Origin: JBAZOO01 sp041648735
GTDB lineage: Bacteria; Verrucomicrobiota; Lentisphaeria; Oligosphaerales; CAITYL01
Assembly: GCA_041648735.1 (NCBI GenBank)
Contig: JBAZOO010000003.1
Span: 62,001 to 126,000, forward strand
DNA: 64,000 nt
Direction of reading: 5' to 3'
This document shows, piece by piece, positions 19,824 to 28,485 of the stretch. Position numbers and translations under genes: made by a program. The notes under the pieces are model-generated. The model did not search any database, had not been told where the DNA came from, and saw nothing but the letters and a program-made list of their open reading frames with translations. How positions within the stretch are numbered: the stretch's first letter is position 1; each line of letters opens with the position of its first letter.

Positions 19824-21473
19824 TCATAGCTTGGTGTCTTTCGTAGAAACGACGCAATCTGCCATAACAGTCATCGGGTACCATTTGCCGGCCCGTGTCG
19901 TTCCTTCCAGGCGAATACGGTTTTCGTGTTTGAGTTGCCGAACTAAAGCTTGTACTTGGCATCTGGACAGACTCGGCAAGACTTGGAGCAATTCTTCCAG
20001 GCGACTGCCAGTATTGGCATTGTCCCGAATATGTTTAAGCAGCAGCTCCTTGTTGGTTTCTCGGTCAAGGCCGCGCTTTCTGGTGTAAACGCCTTTTTTG
20101 CCGATGGTGGCATAGAACCGTCGTCCCAGAATAAAGCGTCCGTGCGCAACCCGTTCGATTACACCACGGTCAATCAGGAACGGAATCCGATCCCGCAGAT
20201 TATCGGGAACTGGTTGATCGCGGCGGACATGGTTGACCACGAGAAAATCAGCCGTTCCAAAACTCTGAAGGGTCTCCAAGCCGATACGCTCCATCATGGT
20301 CAACAGTTTAGGGTCTTGAACCAGACCGTCTAAGGTCAAGGTCACATGCATGCGATCCGTGCCTCTGAAGTCCGGGAGAGCTTTGGCCTGCTTGACGCTC
20401 AACTCGAACATCAGGTTCATCCCCTGCCCCGATCGTTCGACAAGGCCACAACGCGCCAGGATGTCGGCGATCCGCCGGTTGCGTGGCGACTGCCGATCCA
20501 GGATGTTTTCCAGGGTGATGTCCGGCGGGAAACCACCGGGGCTGTCCACAACGAGCCGTTGCGGGTACTGGCGAACGAAGACGGGGCCGCCCAACTGGTA
20601 GTCGCGGTGGCACACGGCATTCAGCACGGCTTCGCGCACGACCCGTTCATCAAAGGTGAGCACATCGAAAACGAAGAGTCCGTCCTGATAGTGCTGCTTA
20701 CTGTTGCGCAGATTAATCAATTCCCACAGCCGGTCGTGAAACGCGAAGAGACCCTGCCGGAACTCATCCCGCTGTTGAGCCGGACCCGATGCTTCATTGG
20801 CCCGGTATTCAAAAATCACCTCGGCCTGCCCAAGCAGACGGCCAAGAGCCTCCCGACGGCCAAAGAGGGTTAGGGCGGCATAGGTGACACCCTTGTCGGT
20901 GATCGCCTCGCAGTCAAGCAGCAACTGCTCCTGCGACTTTGCCGCTATGCCTGAAGATCTCGACTTCTCCAGCCACTTTCGCCTGAACGCTTCAATGGCA
21001 TCGCCGTCCAGATCGGTCAGGTCAGCCCCCTTGCATATGTCCGCCGAGAAATCATGACCGACTTCGGCGAAGATCGCCCGCATCTCCTCCATCGGCATCT
21101 CGACCAGACTGTCGCCTTCCCGCCACCAGGTGATCCCCTTGTCCTGGATGGGCACACCCACCGGACGCGGCGGGATGTCGAACACCAGTATGCGTTTGCC
21201 CTCGTGATTGAGCAGATGAAAGTCGACCCGCAGCCGCAACCGTTCCATCAGGCCATTGCGCGTCCGTTCCGGTTGTTCGAATGCCTTGCTGCCGACAACT
21301 TGGCGCGGGCGCTTGTCGGTAATCCCGAACACCACATAACCTCCACCCCGATTGGCCAGGGCGCAGGCATACTTGGCCAGGTCGTCGAATTCAAAGGAGT
21401 TCTCAGCCCGTTTGAACTCGATATTTTCGCCTTCCTTGGCCTCCAACAGCCAAGCTATTTCGGGAACTCTCAT
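19824..21473 (-). CDS. Schlafen AlbA_2 / ATP-binding winged-helix regulator
   Basis: This 549-residue protein has an N-terminal AlbA_2 (Schlafen-like) domain at residues ~10-130, with the signature GENIEFKRAENSFEFDDLAKY followed by NRGGGYVVFGI. Its middle region, ~260-380, is related to the HATPase_c_4 module (AVLNAVCHRDYQLGG, DSPGGFPPDI, RNRRIADIL, VERSGQGM). C-terminal winged-helix segments follow. Such proteins are annotated as RecG-like or RNA-binding transcriptional regulators. Several occur in defence islands, and some AlbA_2 proteins bind nucleic acid. The ATG overlaps the methyltransferase stop by four bases (ATGA), so the two are translationally coupled. It could be the regulator or an effector; sequence alone does not decide. 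Confidence 0.85.
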   Translation of the reverse strand: MRVPEIAWLLEAKEGENIEFKRAENSFEFDDLAKYACALANRGGGYVVFGITDKRPRQVVGSKAFEQPERTRNGLMERLRLRVDFHLLNHEGKRILVFDIPPRPVGVPIQDKGITWWREGDSLVEMPMEEMRAIFAEVGHDFSADICKGADLTDLDGDAIEAFRRKWLEKSRSSGIAAKSQEQLLLDCEAITDKGVTYAALTLFGRREALGRLLGQAEVIFEYRANEASGPAQQRDEFRQGLFAFHDRLWELINLRNSKQHYQDGLFVFDVLTFDERVVREAVLNAVCHRDYQLGGPVFVRQYPQRLVVDSPGGFPPDITLENILDRQSPRNRRIADILARCGLVERSGQGMNLMFELSVKQAKALPDFRGTDRMHVTLTLDGLVQDPKLLTMMERIGLETLQSFGTADFLVVNHVRRDQPVPDNLRDRIPFLIDRGVIERVAHGRFILGRRFYATIGKKGVYTRKRGLDRETNKELLLKHIRDNANTGSRLEELLQVLPSLSRCQVQALVRQLKHENRIRLEGTTRAGKWYPMTVMADCVVSTKDTKL

Positions 21474-24400
21474 GCCTGTTCCTCCAGTGCGAAACGACCC
21501 TGTTTGTCATCCTTCACCGCCCCGCGTGCGCCGATGTGGTTGCTGAGGCTTTCCAGTAATGTACGCTCTTCGCTGCCACGCTCGGACAGCTCGATCAGGG
21601 ACTGGACGAGGCGGCGGAACAGCTCGTGGCGGCGGAGGCCATTGTCGTCCAGGTATTCGTCGACCTTGTGGACGTCGCCCGCCCGCCAGAGGTGCATGAG
21701 CCGATGGATGCGGTCGATCAGGGGGACCGGACGGCCTGCCTGCCGCGACGCACTCGGCGCAGGCAGGCCGCTCGGCGCATCATAGCCCATGTTCCGACCC
21801 TGGCGCTGCGACCACGGCTTGAGCCTCATCTGGCCGCCGGAACTGGTGCCGCCAGAGTCGCTGTCCTCATCGTCGGACAGGTCGGACTCGTCAGACGCGT
21901 CGGACTCATCCGCAAGCGGGACGCTTGCGCCACCCTTGGTCGAGATCAGATCCCAGGTGACTTCAAGGTCGTGATCGGAGATCCCGCAGGCGGTGGCGTA
22001 GAGAATGCAGGCTCCGGCGGGGGCTTCCTCGAGCCCGAAGTCATGGCGGTGCAGCAGGTAGTAGGCGGTCGGGCTGTCCATGTCTCCCAAGGGTGGCGCA
22101 ACCGTCCCGGTTGCGATCTCTCCGGATGGCAAGCGGGACGCTTGCCCCACCATTACCTCACCAACGACGAAATCCACCACCATGCGGCGCACGTGGACGA
22201 GGAACTCGCCCACGCTCATGATCTGGCCGGGATCGTTGGCCTTCTTGACCACCGGGTGTTTGCTGTAGGCCTCCAGCGCCGGGCCGGTCGCGGCCCAGAC
22301 AAAGTCCGGCCCGCGAATCCCCGCGTCCCAGAAGTCCCGCAGCCGCGTCGTGATATTGGCCCGCATCTCCTCCAGCACCCGGTTGTCCCAGCCCAGCCTG
22401 GCGGCGGTGGGGCGCTTTCGGCAGACAATCCACAGGGAGGAGGCAAGGGCGGCGGAGGCTATGCCTCTTGTCCGGTTCGCCATCTCTGTCTGGATCGGCC
22501 AACTGCCGTCGACGATGAAACCCGCCCGGATTATCGCCGACGCCAGCGTCTCCCATGCATCAGGATGCTTGTGAGCGAAAACAATGACGAGGCGGCCATC
22601 CGGCTGGAGGCTCTTCTCGCAGGCCACGAAGGCCCGCGCCATGCCGTCCTCGTAGGCAGCCTTGGACTTCTCCGCATCGCCGCCGTGGCGGCTGGAATCG
22701 TCGATCAGTTCACCGTCATTGGCCTCACGGTCCCATTTCGGCGACGTACTCGCCGCGAAGACCGAGGAAGGATCCAGCCGCGTGCCATGGACAACCCGTT
22801 TGATCCAGACGTAGAAGAAATCCATGCAATCGGAATAGGGAATGGCATCGTAGTAAGGCGGGTCCGTAAGAACAAGATCAAAGTTGCCAACAACGGTTTC
22901 TGTTGCTGAACGCTTCTGCACGGTCGGCTTGGCCAGATCACCTCCGGTATTGACCGCCGTATCAACTGACCTGGTTACCGATCCCAGCATCGACTCCCAA
23001 CTGCCTGATGCACCACCGATAGGATTAGTCTCGGCACAATCCCACTTGATCGGCAGGGCAAAACGGTTGAACAAGTGCGTGATCTGTTCGTTCTGGGTGT
23101 ACCAGGATGCCAAGGAGCTTCCATAGTCAAGCATCTTGCTCATAACGCAGGCCAGATATGCCGCAGCGGCTTCGCGCCAGTCGGGCGGCAAGGCGGCGTC
23201 GCTGGTGGCGGTGACGCCCCGGATCTGCCGCACCAGCGTCCCCAGCGCCAGCAACTGCCGCGAGGTGAACAGGTCGCACCACCGCATAAGGCCATAGCCC
23301 TGGATGGAGAACGCCCGACCCGCGCCACTGCCGCCCCCGGCGGGTGTGGGTTCCGTGGGCAACCCAAACGGGATCTCGGCGAAGACGCGCTCAAGTTCGG
23401 CTGCGGCGCGGCTGGCGCAGTCGATCTCATGGGCGGTCGGTAGACGGTAGGCTTTGCTGGTCTGGCTCTCGGTGACCACGGCGGTGGCGACCATCCCCAA
23501 CCGTCCGGCTTTGCCCTCGAACCGGATGTCCTCCATGGTCATGATGGCCGAGCAGCAGGGACACTGCGCCCCGGCCCGGGACATGGTGCCCGCGCCGATC
23601 CGCTTGTCGTGCTCGCGGCGCTGGGCGGCGTTGCCTCCCTGGGCCGGGACATCGGCGTCGATGCCAAAGACCAGGGTGGGGCAACCGTCCCGGTTGCCAT
23701 CTTCCTGCTCCACCTTCGCAAGCGGGACGCTTGCGCCACCCTTCACCTCCATGGTCAGCAGCACGCGCTTGTTGGCCTTCTTGCAGAGCCACCGAGTCTT
23801 GAGCAGCGGCACGGTAGCCCGGCAGTTCTTGCAGGTGACTGTGCGGGCCCAGAGATAGGCGACCGTCGGCTTGGCCACCCAACGCGGGTTCCGCTTGTCC
23901 GCCAGGTACTCCGCCGAGAACTCGGCGTTCAGCGCCTCGAGGTTCGGAGTGCCGTCGTCCTTGAGCGGCACCAGACGCATCAAGGGTGGGGCAAGCGTCC
24001 CGCTTGCCTTCTTCTGAAAGCTCCAGAGCTGCTCGACCCTGGCCGTGTCGTACTCGCCCGCCCGAGCACTCCCGACAACCGGGTTGTTCATGATGTACTG
24101 CTCGATCCGCCACAGGGACTGCGGACTCCGCACGATATGGTCGTAGCTCTCGTGCTGCCAGAACTCGCCTTCCCGGCCAAGGAGCTTGTTGATTGCATGG
24201 GCGGTGAAGGACTTCCAGGAATGCAGCACGTCGGAGAGGGTGTGGTTGTCCCTCGGTCTGACCAACGCATGGACATGGTTGGGCATAATGCACCATGCCC
24301 CCAAGTCGTACCGACTCCCATCGAAATGCATCAAGGTGTCCGCGACGATCCGGCGAACCTGCGGACTCCGCAGATGGCACTCGCCCTCGCCAGCGTCCAG

Positions 24401-25615
24401 CCATGCCTCCATGCGATCATTGAAGAGACGGTAATACTCTTTGCGGAGTTCGGGGGTCAGTTCCGACTCCGGGTGAGCCGCCAGCCACGCTTCCCGTTCG
24501 CGTCGCCATTGTTCGAGTCTTGGCTTTGGGATGGAATCCGCAAGGCGGAAGGTGACAAAGAAGGCTGTGCCGGGCTGTGTCCAGTGGGGCAGCCGGCGTT
24601 CTCGGATATCGACTGGTTCGTAGGGATTGAAGTACAGAGTATCGTTGGCCCAAGATGATGGTGGGGCAAGAGTGGGGCAGCCGTCTCGGTTGCCATTTGC
24701 CTTTTCGGAATCCGCAAGCGGGACGCCACCCCTTTGCAGAGGCTCCAAGTGCGCGTAGGTCGGGTAGAAGGTTGCCAACTCCTTGCGCGCCTCGTTCAGC
24801 ACCCAGCGTCCCCAGGCGCGGACGTGCCAGGCGAGGTCGGCCTTGGGGGCGCGCCCGGAGTCCGGCTTGACGAAGCCCGGGATCCAGCTCTCATCTTCCC
24901 TGAGCTGTTTCCTCGTCTTCTTCGTGCGGCCGACCAGCTCCGGGTGCGCCCGGTAGAACTCCTCCATGAAGGCTTCGTCGGCGAGGATGAAATCCGGCAG
25001 CGGATGGGTCTTGCCCGCCAGCTTCTGCGGGTACTCCAGCGTGCACTTGAGGATGAACCAGGCGACCGGGTTGATGTCCACCGCCGTCGCCTCGCAGCCG
25101 AGCCGCATCGCCTCGAGCGGGATGGCCCCGCCACCCGCGAACGGGTCGAGCACGCGCGGCGCGCGGCCGCCATAGGCCTTGCGGATTTCGTCCCGGAACC
25201 ATTGCAGTTCCTGCTCCCGGTGCGCGACGATCGCCCGGTGCTCCTTGAGCTTGCTCGCACCGCCGGATTTCGGCTCGGTGCCGATCCAGTTCAGGATGCC
25301 GCCCTCGACTTCCTCCTTGACCACCTCAATCACCTTGCCATCCGGCATCTTCTTGCGCTCGGTCGTCTCCACCACCTTGCCGCCGATGCGCTCGCACAGA
25401 TCCCGGCGTTTCTCCGGCGTTCCCGGGTCGGGCAGCAGCGTCGCGATCAGCGCCGCCCGGCAAGCCGCCAGCGGCCGCCGCGCGGGCCAGATGTGCAGCG
25501 TCGAGATATGCCCATGCCGCACATTCTTCTCATGCACCGAAGTCAGCGACGCCTGCTTCAGCGGGAAGGCGTGCTCGATCAGGCGGGGGGAGTCATTGGA
25601 TGGAATAGTTGACAT
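21470..25615 (-). CDS. DUF1156 DNA methyltransferase with an in-frame RAYT domain
   Basis: This 1381-residue protein is the methylase of the operon. DUF1156 is at the N-terminus (RLIEHAFPLKQASL, residues 11-24). The AdoMet motif I is LDPFAGGGAIPLEAM (156-170), and the catalytic DPPY motif is VLTDPPYYDAIPYSD (915-929), as in amino-methyltransferases making N6-adenine or N4-cytosine. Residues ~296-545 are foreign: a REP-like peptide, a full Y1 transposase domain with MPNHVHALV (443-451) and IEQYIMNNPV (504-513), then another REP-like end. Further REP-encoded peptides lie near 626-648, 1156-1176 and 1226-1236. The natural sequence resumes cleanly after each. The ATG directly abuts the kinase stop. 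Whether the protein folds, is processed or is inactive is unknown. Confidence 0.88.
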   Translation of the reverse strand: MSTIPSNDSPRLIEHAFPLKQASLTSVHEKNVRHGHISTLHIWPARRPLAACRAALIATLLPDPGTPEKRRDLCERIGGKVVETTERKKMPDGKVIEVVKEEVEGGILNWIGTEPKSGGASKLKEHRAIVAHREQELQWFRDEIRKAYGGRAPRVLDPFAGGGAIPLEAMRLGCEATAVDINPVAWFILKCTLEYPQKLAGKTHPLPDFILADEAFMEEFYRAHPELVGRTKKTRKQLREDESWIPGFVKPDSGRAPKADLAWHVRAWGRWVLNEARKELATFYPTYAHLEPLQRGGVPLADSEKANGNRDGCPTLAPPSSWANDTLYFNPYEPVDIRERRLPHWTQPGTAFFVTFRLADSIPKPRLEQWRREREAWLAAHPESELTPELRKEYYRLFNDRMEAWLDAGEGECHLRSPQVRRIVADTLMHFDGSRYDLGAWCIMPNHVHALVRPRDNHTLSDVLHSWKSFTAHAINKLLGREGEFWQHESYDHIVRSPQSLWRIEQYIMNNPVVGSARAGEYDTARVEQLWSFQKKASGTLAPPLMRLVPLKDDGTPNLEALNAEFSAEYLADKRNPRWVAKPTVAYLWARTVTCKNCRATVPLLKTRWLCKKANKRVLLTMEVKGGASVPLAKVEQEDGNRDGCPTLVFGIDADVPAQGGNAAQRREHDKRIGAGTMSRAGAQCPCCSAIMTMEDIRFEGKAGRLGMVATAVVTESQTSKAYRLPTAHEIDCASRAAAELERVFAEIPFGLPTEPTPAGGGSGAGRAFSIQGYGLMRWCDLFTSRQLLALGTLVRQIRGVTATSDAALPPDWREAAAAYLACVMSKMLDYGSSLASWYTQNEQITHLFNRFALPIKWDCAETNPIGGASGSWESMLGSVTRSVDTAVNTGGDLAKPTVQKRSATETVVGNFDLVLTDPPYYDAIPYSDCMDFFYVWIKRVVHGTRLDPSSVFAASTSPKWDREANDGELIDDSSRHGGDAEKSKAAYEDGMARAFVACEKSLQPDGRLVIVFAHKHPDAWETLASAIIRAGFIVDGSWPIQTEMANRTRGIASAALASSLWIVCRKRPTAARLGWDNRVLEEMRANITTRLRDFWDAGIRGPDFVWAATGPALEAYSKHPVVKKANDPGQIMSVGEFLVHVRRMVVDFVVGEVMVGQASRLPSGEIATGTVAPPLGDMDSPTAYYLLHRHDFGLEEAPAGACILYATACGISDHDLEVTWDLISTKGGASVPLADESDASDESDLSDDEDSDSGGTSSGGQMRLKPWSQRQGRNMGYDAPSGLPAPSASRQAGRPVPLIDRIHRLMHLWRAGDVHKVDEYLDDNGLRRHELFRRLVQSLIELSERGSEERTLLESLSNHIGARGAVKDDKQGRFALEEQA
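21732..21770. repeat. Perfect palindromic element (CCTGCCTGC family) in methyltransferase
   Basis: CGGCCTGCCTGC (21732-21743) and GCAGGCAGGCCG (21759-21770) form a perfect 12-bp stem with a 15-base loop, in frame in the methyltransferase coding region (encoding GLPAPSASRQAGRP). Confidence 0.8.
21912..21934. repeat. REP-like half element
   Basis: One palindromic half (GCAAGCGGGACGCTTGCG followed by CCACC) of the island's main REP-like family, in frame in the methyltransferase. Next to it the gene encodes an acidic Ser/Asp low-complexity run. Confidence 0.75.
22092..22151. repeat. REP-like double-hairpin element, in frame
   Basis: A complete element: GGTGG, a GCAACCG-TCC-CGGTTGC hairpin, a spacer, a GCAAGCG-GGA-CGCTTGC hairpin and CCACC. 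It is translated within the methyltransferase as VGQASRLPSGEIATGTVAPP, the opposite orientation to most copies. Confidence 0.85.
23675..23740. repeat. REP-like double-hairpin element, in frame
   Basis: A complete GGTGG...CCACC element with both hairpins, translated in the methyltransferase as GGASVPLAKVEQEDGNRDGC and PT, between conserved methyltransferase segments. Confidence 0.88.
23985..24730 (-). mobile_element. RAYT transposase unit inserted in the methyltransferase gene
   Basis: The unit is bounded by REP-like sequence on both sides: a half element at 23985-24008 and a longer element at 24660-24730. Between them lies a RAYT (Y1_Tnp, HUH-type) domain of about 215 codons, fused in frame on both sides to the methyltransferase. 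It starts with the typical RAYT entry LPHWTQPGTAFFVTFRL. The HUH residues are in NHVH and the candidate nucleophile tyrosine is in IEQYIMNNPV. No own start or stop codon interrupts the host frame. RAYTs are domesticated-type single-copy transposases that act on REP palindromes. Confidence 0.85.
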
Positions 25616-26752
25616 CTATGAAAGGGCCTCCACGAGAGAGAAAGCGTCCGCCAATGTGGCGACCGAAGATCCGGGGTAGCGACGCCATGAACCTTGCCCA
25701 TGCTTAGAACGTTCAACTACGACTTCCTGTCCAGTCTTGCCGGCCTGTCGCACGCGCCAATCCCATCGGCGCCAGTCCGAGGCGGTGTAGACTCCCGCCT
25801 CGTCCGCAAGCCAGTTCGGTACGGTGATGCGGGTCAAGTCGGATAGGAATTCAGACGCGGAACGAGGACGCTTGCTGCAGTCTGGATTGGTGGTAGCCCG
25901 CACCAGCCGGGACAGTTTGCTGGAGAAGTACGGCCGGGGCGTCCTCCCGTGCTCCAGCAGTTTGCCCCGACGTGAAAAGTCAGCGATGCCATCGTCCACT
26001 GCACGAGACTTCTCGAAAGAATCCATCGTCGAGAAAGTCAGCTTCCGCCGGCGCAATTCCGCCTTCTTGGAACGGGAGAGGTAGTGCTCGTCATGGTAGT
26101 CCAGTTGACCGTTCACCAGTTCGTACAAGACCATTCCCACTTGGTAGAGATCGGATTGGGTCAAGTACTTGGACGGCGTTTCCCATCCCTCTGGCGGAAC
26201 GTATAGAACGGAGTGCTTGGATGCCTGGATCGGTTGGTCATCCCCGGCCAGCAATGCCACCGACCCAAAATCAGAAATTCGCGGGGTGTTCCCATGAAGC
26301 AGGATATTCGCTGGTTTGAGGTCGCGGTGGACCATCTGCTGCAAGTGTAGATGGGCAACCCCGGTCAGGATACCCGCTGTTACCCTGACCGCGTCCTGTT
26401 GACCGAGGGGACCGTCAGATATCTTCCCGAGCAGGCTAACCCCAGAGACATATTCCATCTGAAGACACAGGAACTGGGATGAGTTAACCGTCATGATCTC
26501 GGCATCAAATACTTGAACCAAGTTCGGGCAAAGGGATGGGGCTTTCGTCGCCTCCACAAGCAGTCGTGGCTCGCGCAGCACACCGGAGCGATTTTCGTGT
26601 ATGTAGTCATAGACCTTGAGGAAAACATCCCGGTCAAGGTGCGTGTGGCGGGCTTTGAACGCGAACGCATTCGCACCTTCGTGGATCTCCACTAGATCGG
26701 CATACTTTCCCGTAGCCTTCAAGGCATCACTGATCTGACCGGTTGTCGCCAT
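25616..26752 (-). CDS. Ser/Thr protein kinase of the defence operon
   Basis: This 378-residue soluble kinase has a near-complete Hanks-type catalytic domain. The ATP-binding lysine is in DVFLKVYDY (Lys46). The catalytic loop is VHRDLKPANILL (141-152) and the metal-binding motif DFG is at 161-163. A YVPPEGWETPS activation-segment end and SDLYQVGMVLYEL follow. The glycine loop is poor (HEGANAFAF). The last ~70 residues form a tryptophan-rich tail after the kinase core; no transmembrane segment is seen. The ATG at 26752 follows the upstream gene's stop by one base, and its TAG abuts the methyltransferase ATG, so it is firmly inside the operon. Kinases are known parts of several anti-phage systems; its target here is unknown. 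Confidence 0.88.
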   Translation of the reverse strand: MATTGQISDALKATGKYADLVEIHEGANAFAFKARHTHLDRDVFLKVYDYIHENRSGVLREPRLLVEATKAPSLCPNLVQVFDAEIMTVNSSQFLCLQMEYVSGVSLLGKISDGPLGQQDAVRVTAGILTGVAHLHLQQMVHRDLKPANILLHGNTPRISDFGSVALLAGDDQPIQASKHSVLYVPPEGWETPSKYLTQSDLYQVGMVLYELVNGQLDYHDEHYLSRSKKAELRRRKLTFSTMDSFEKSRAVDDGIADFSRRGKLLEHGRTPRPYFSSKLSRLVRATTNPDCSKRPRSASEFLSDLTRITVPNWLADEAGVYTASDWRRWDWRVRQAGKTGQEVVVERSKHGQGSWRRYPGSSVATLADAFSLVEALS

Positions 26753-26753
26753 C

Positions 26754-27200
26754 TTACATGACACTCCACGCGCAATATGTGGCTCTTTCGACATATTTCA
26801 ATGCTATCGGTTTTCCACCCCAGAAGGCCGCCTCCATCGTTGCACCCGCCGTGCCCGCGAATTTCTTCTGCTTGCTGGCAACCGTCTGCGGTGCCACAAG
26901 AAGACAGGGTACACTTGCCTGCTTTGCCGCCAACTGGACTACGCATTCCATCTTGCACCGAGAGACCGAACAACCTTTATCAACTGCTCGCAATACGGCC
27001 ACTTTTTCGATCTTCTTGTCACGAATCACCGCATGGACAATGTCTTTCAGCCGCAAGAGGTTCCCCGCGTCATCATTTTCAGACTGGGGAAATGGTTGCT
27101 TTGGCACATCGAGGTTCTCAGCCCTCCCGCCACTGGCGGTACCGTCCAAGATGACCCAGACCAAGTCAGAGGCATGGATATCAACACCGAGTACTCTCAT
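26754..27200 (-). CDS. Small RNase H/RuvC-fold-like protein (DUF3010-like)
   Basis: This 148-residue protein begins MRVLGVDIHASDLVWVILDG, the first beta-hairpin of an RNase H or RuvC-like fold with an acidic residue in the first strand. A second acidic-bounded strand, KIEKVAVLRAVDKG, and a basic C-terminal part with lysines (VASKQKKFAG) follow. It resembles the short DUF3010 group, but I cannot confirm the family. Start at 27200 with GGAG six bases upstream. Its stop is one base from the kinase start. A role as a small nuclease or nucleotide-binding accessory protein of the system is inference. Confidence 0.55.
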   Translation of the reverse strand: MRVLGVDIHASDLVWVILDGTASGGRAENLDVPKQPFPQSENDDAGNLLRLKDIVHAVIRDKKIEKVAVLRAVDKGCSVSRCKMECVVQLAAKQASVPCLLVAPQTVASKQKKFAGTAGATMEAAFWGGKPIALKYVERATYCAWSVM

Positions 27201-27227
27201 TGCCGGCTCCTTGTTGTCTTATCACTG

Positions 27228-27380
27228 TTACACCACCCCCGCTTCGGTCACTTGCTGCTGCGAGATGCTTACCCCACCCGTCTCAATCGTGGCCGTGATC
27301 GTTCGGGTGACGGCTTGGCTCTTGCTGAACGGGCGGACGAGCAGCTTGTCGAACGGATCCTGCACCCGCACGAGTTGCAG
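27228..27380 (-). pseudogene. Duplicated, diverged 3' end of the helicase gene
   Basis: About 50 codons repeat the C-terminus of the helicase (VRVQDPFDKLLVRPFSKSQ in both copies) and end in their own stop. The second copy lies after the RAYT gene, with scattered differences from the true 3' end at 28486-28637. It has no start and cannot make the rest of the protein. The pair brackets the RAYT gene as a direct duplication. Confidence 0.85.
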
Positions 27381-27389
27381 TGACGCGCG

Positions 27390-27477
27390 CACGGCGTGCC
27401 GTGGGCGTACCGATGGGACAGCGCTAGGTGCCCCAAGTGCGCGGGATAGGGGGGGGGCAAGCCACGGCATGCCGTGG
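27390..27477. repeat. Palindromes of the second REP family (two copies)
   Basis: CACGGCGTGCCGTGG (27390-27404) and CCACGGCATGCCGTGG (27462-27477) lie just beyond the 3' end of the RAYT gene, in non-coding DNA. They share the core CACGGCATGCCGTG with copies inside and before that gene. Confidence 0.8.
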
Positions 27478-27502
27478 CCGTGCGGATGGGGACTGGGGGG
27501 CA

Positions 27503-28483
27503 TCATAGGTACACCACCTCCTTTTCCGGGTTGGCCTCGGAGAGGAGGCAGGCGAGCATGCCGTCGGGGTTGAGGTTGCCCACGACGAGGCGGTCGCAGT
27601 GCTCGATGACGTACTGGTTGCACCAGACGGCGCGGCGGGCGTTGGGGGTATCGAGCCCGGCATCGAAGGGTGAGGCCAGCAACAGGCGCCCCTCGGCCAG
27701 GGCCACTTCCGCAGCACCACGGCATGCCGTGATGCCACCAACGGCATCCAACCCCCAGGGCACGACCCAGACCATGGGGCGGCGGTGTTCGAGGCAGGCC
27801 TTGAACACCGCCTGCTCCATGGGCGAGAGGAAGCCGGAAATGACCGCTTCGCCGGGCTTGAGCGGCAGCCTGCCATGCGGGTTCTCCTCGCCACGCGAGG
27901 CGAGGAAGCCCACCTTTGGCAGGTCCAGAAGGGCGCGGTTGCCGAGGTACTGTGGCTCGGCGCCCTGCATGACAGCGGCGAAGTTCTCGGGATTGTGGCG
28001 AATGTAGGCACGAATGTTCTCTCGCGCGGCATCGTCGCGGGCCCGCATGTCGTAAAACCGGCTCTGCCAGAGCTTCTCCCCGAGGGCGCGGGTGACCGCG
28101 CCCTTGTACGAGCGCAGGATGGTTGGTATCGAGCCGGCCACTGGCTTGCCGAAGGCCTCCATACGGGCACGGCATGCCGTGGCCCCACGTGCCGTGGCCC
28201 CGACGAGTTGCAGCAGGCCATGCACATGATTGGGCATGACCACGTACTCGTCCAAAACGGCCCGAGGGAAATGCGCCGGGATTTCGCGCCAGCACCGGTC
28301 CGCGACCTTGCCGGCCTCGTTCTGCACCATGTGCCCGCTGACGACCGTGCCGAAGACCGAGCGCATGTTCTGGGTGCAGATGGTGAGGAAATACCAGCCG
28401 GGGCTGGAGTAGTCCCAGCCCTGGAGGCGGAGGTTCTTGCGGCGCCCCACGGCATGCCGTGGGGGCGCGGAAAGCGTCGGCAT
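27503..28483 (-). CDS. REP-associated tyrosine transposase (RAYT) with C-terminal domain
   Basis: This 326-residue protein has a Y1_Tnp (HUH) domain in its first ~165 residues. The entry is GWDYSSPGWYFLTICTQN, the metal-binding motif is MPNHVHGLLQ, and a catalytic tyrosine candidate lies in IRAYIRHNPENF. The remaining ~150 residues look like a Rossmann-type domain reminiscent of DprA/LOG proteins (SPMEQAVFKACLEHRRPMVW, then DRLVVGNLNPDG); this part is a weak call. The ATG is two bases after the helicase stop, as if an operon member. Palindromes with core CACGGCATGCCGTG flank the gene and two are translated within it. It is a different RAYT from the one embedded in the methyltransferase. Confidence 0.85.
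   Translation of the reverse strand: MPTLSAPPRHAVGRRKNLRLQGWDYSSPGWYFLTICTQNMRSVFGTVVSGHMVQNEAGKVADRCWREIPAHFPRAVLDEYVVMPNHVHGLLQLVGATARGATACRARMEAFGKPVAGSIPTILRSYKGAVTRALGEKLWQSRFYDMRARDDAARENIRAYIRHNPENFAAVMQGAEPQYLGNRALLDLPKVGFLASRGEENPHGRLPLKPGEAVISGFLSPMEQAVFKACLEHRRPMVWVVPWGLDAVGGITACRGAAEVALAEGRLLLASPFDAGLDTPNARRAVWCNQYVIEHCDRLVVGNLNPDGMLACLLSEANPEKEVVYL
27717..27731. repeat. Second-family palindrome inside RAYT gene
   Basis: CCACGGCATGCCGTG is in frame inside the RAYT coding region (contributing TACRG). Confidence 0.75.
28168..28182. repeat. Second-family palindrome inside RAYT gene
   Basis: CACGGCATGCCGTGG followed by a partial second copy (CCCCACGTGCCGTGG), in frame in the RAYT gene (contributing ARGATACRAR). 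Confidence 0.75.
28445..28464. repeat. Second-family palindrome at RAYT 5' end
   Basis: CCCCACGGCATGCCGTGGGG is a perfect 20-bp palindrome, overlapping the first codons of the RAYT gene (PPRHAVG). Confidence 0.85.
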
Positions 28484-28485
28484 GG

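Noticed and set aside
27228..28295. A 355-codon minus-strand frame covering part of the RAYT gene
   Set aside because: It is out of frame with the RAYT protein. Only its last ~50 codons are meaningful, and these are the duplicated helicase tail.
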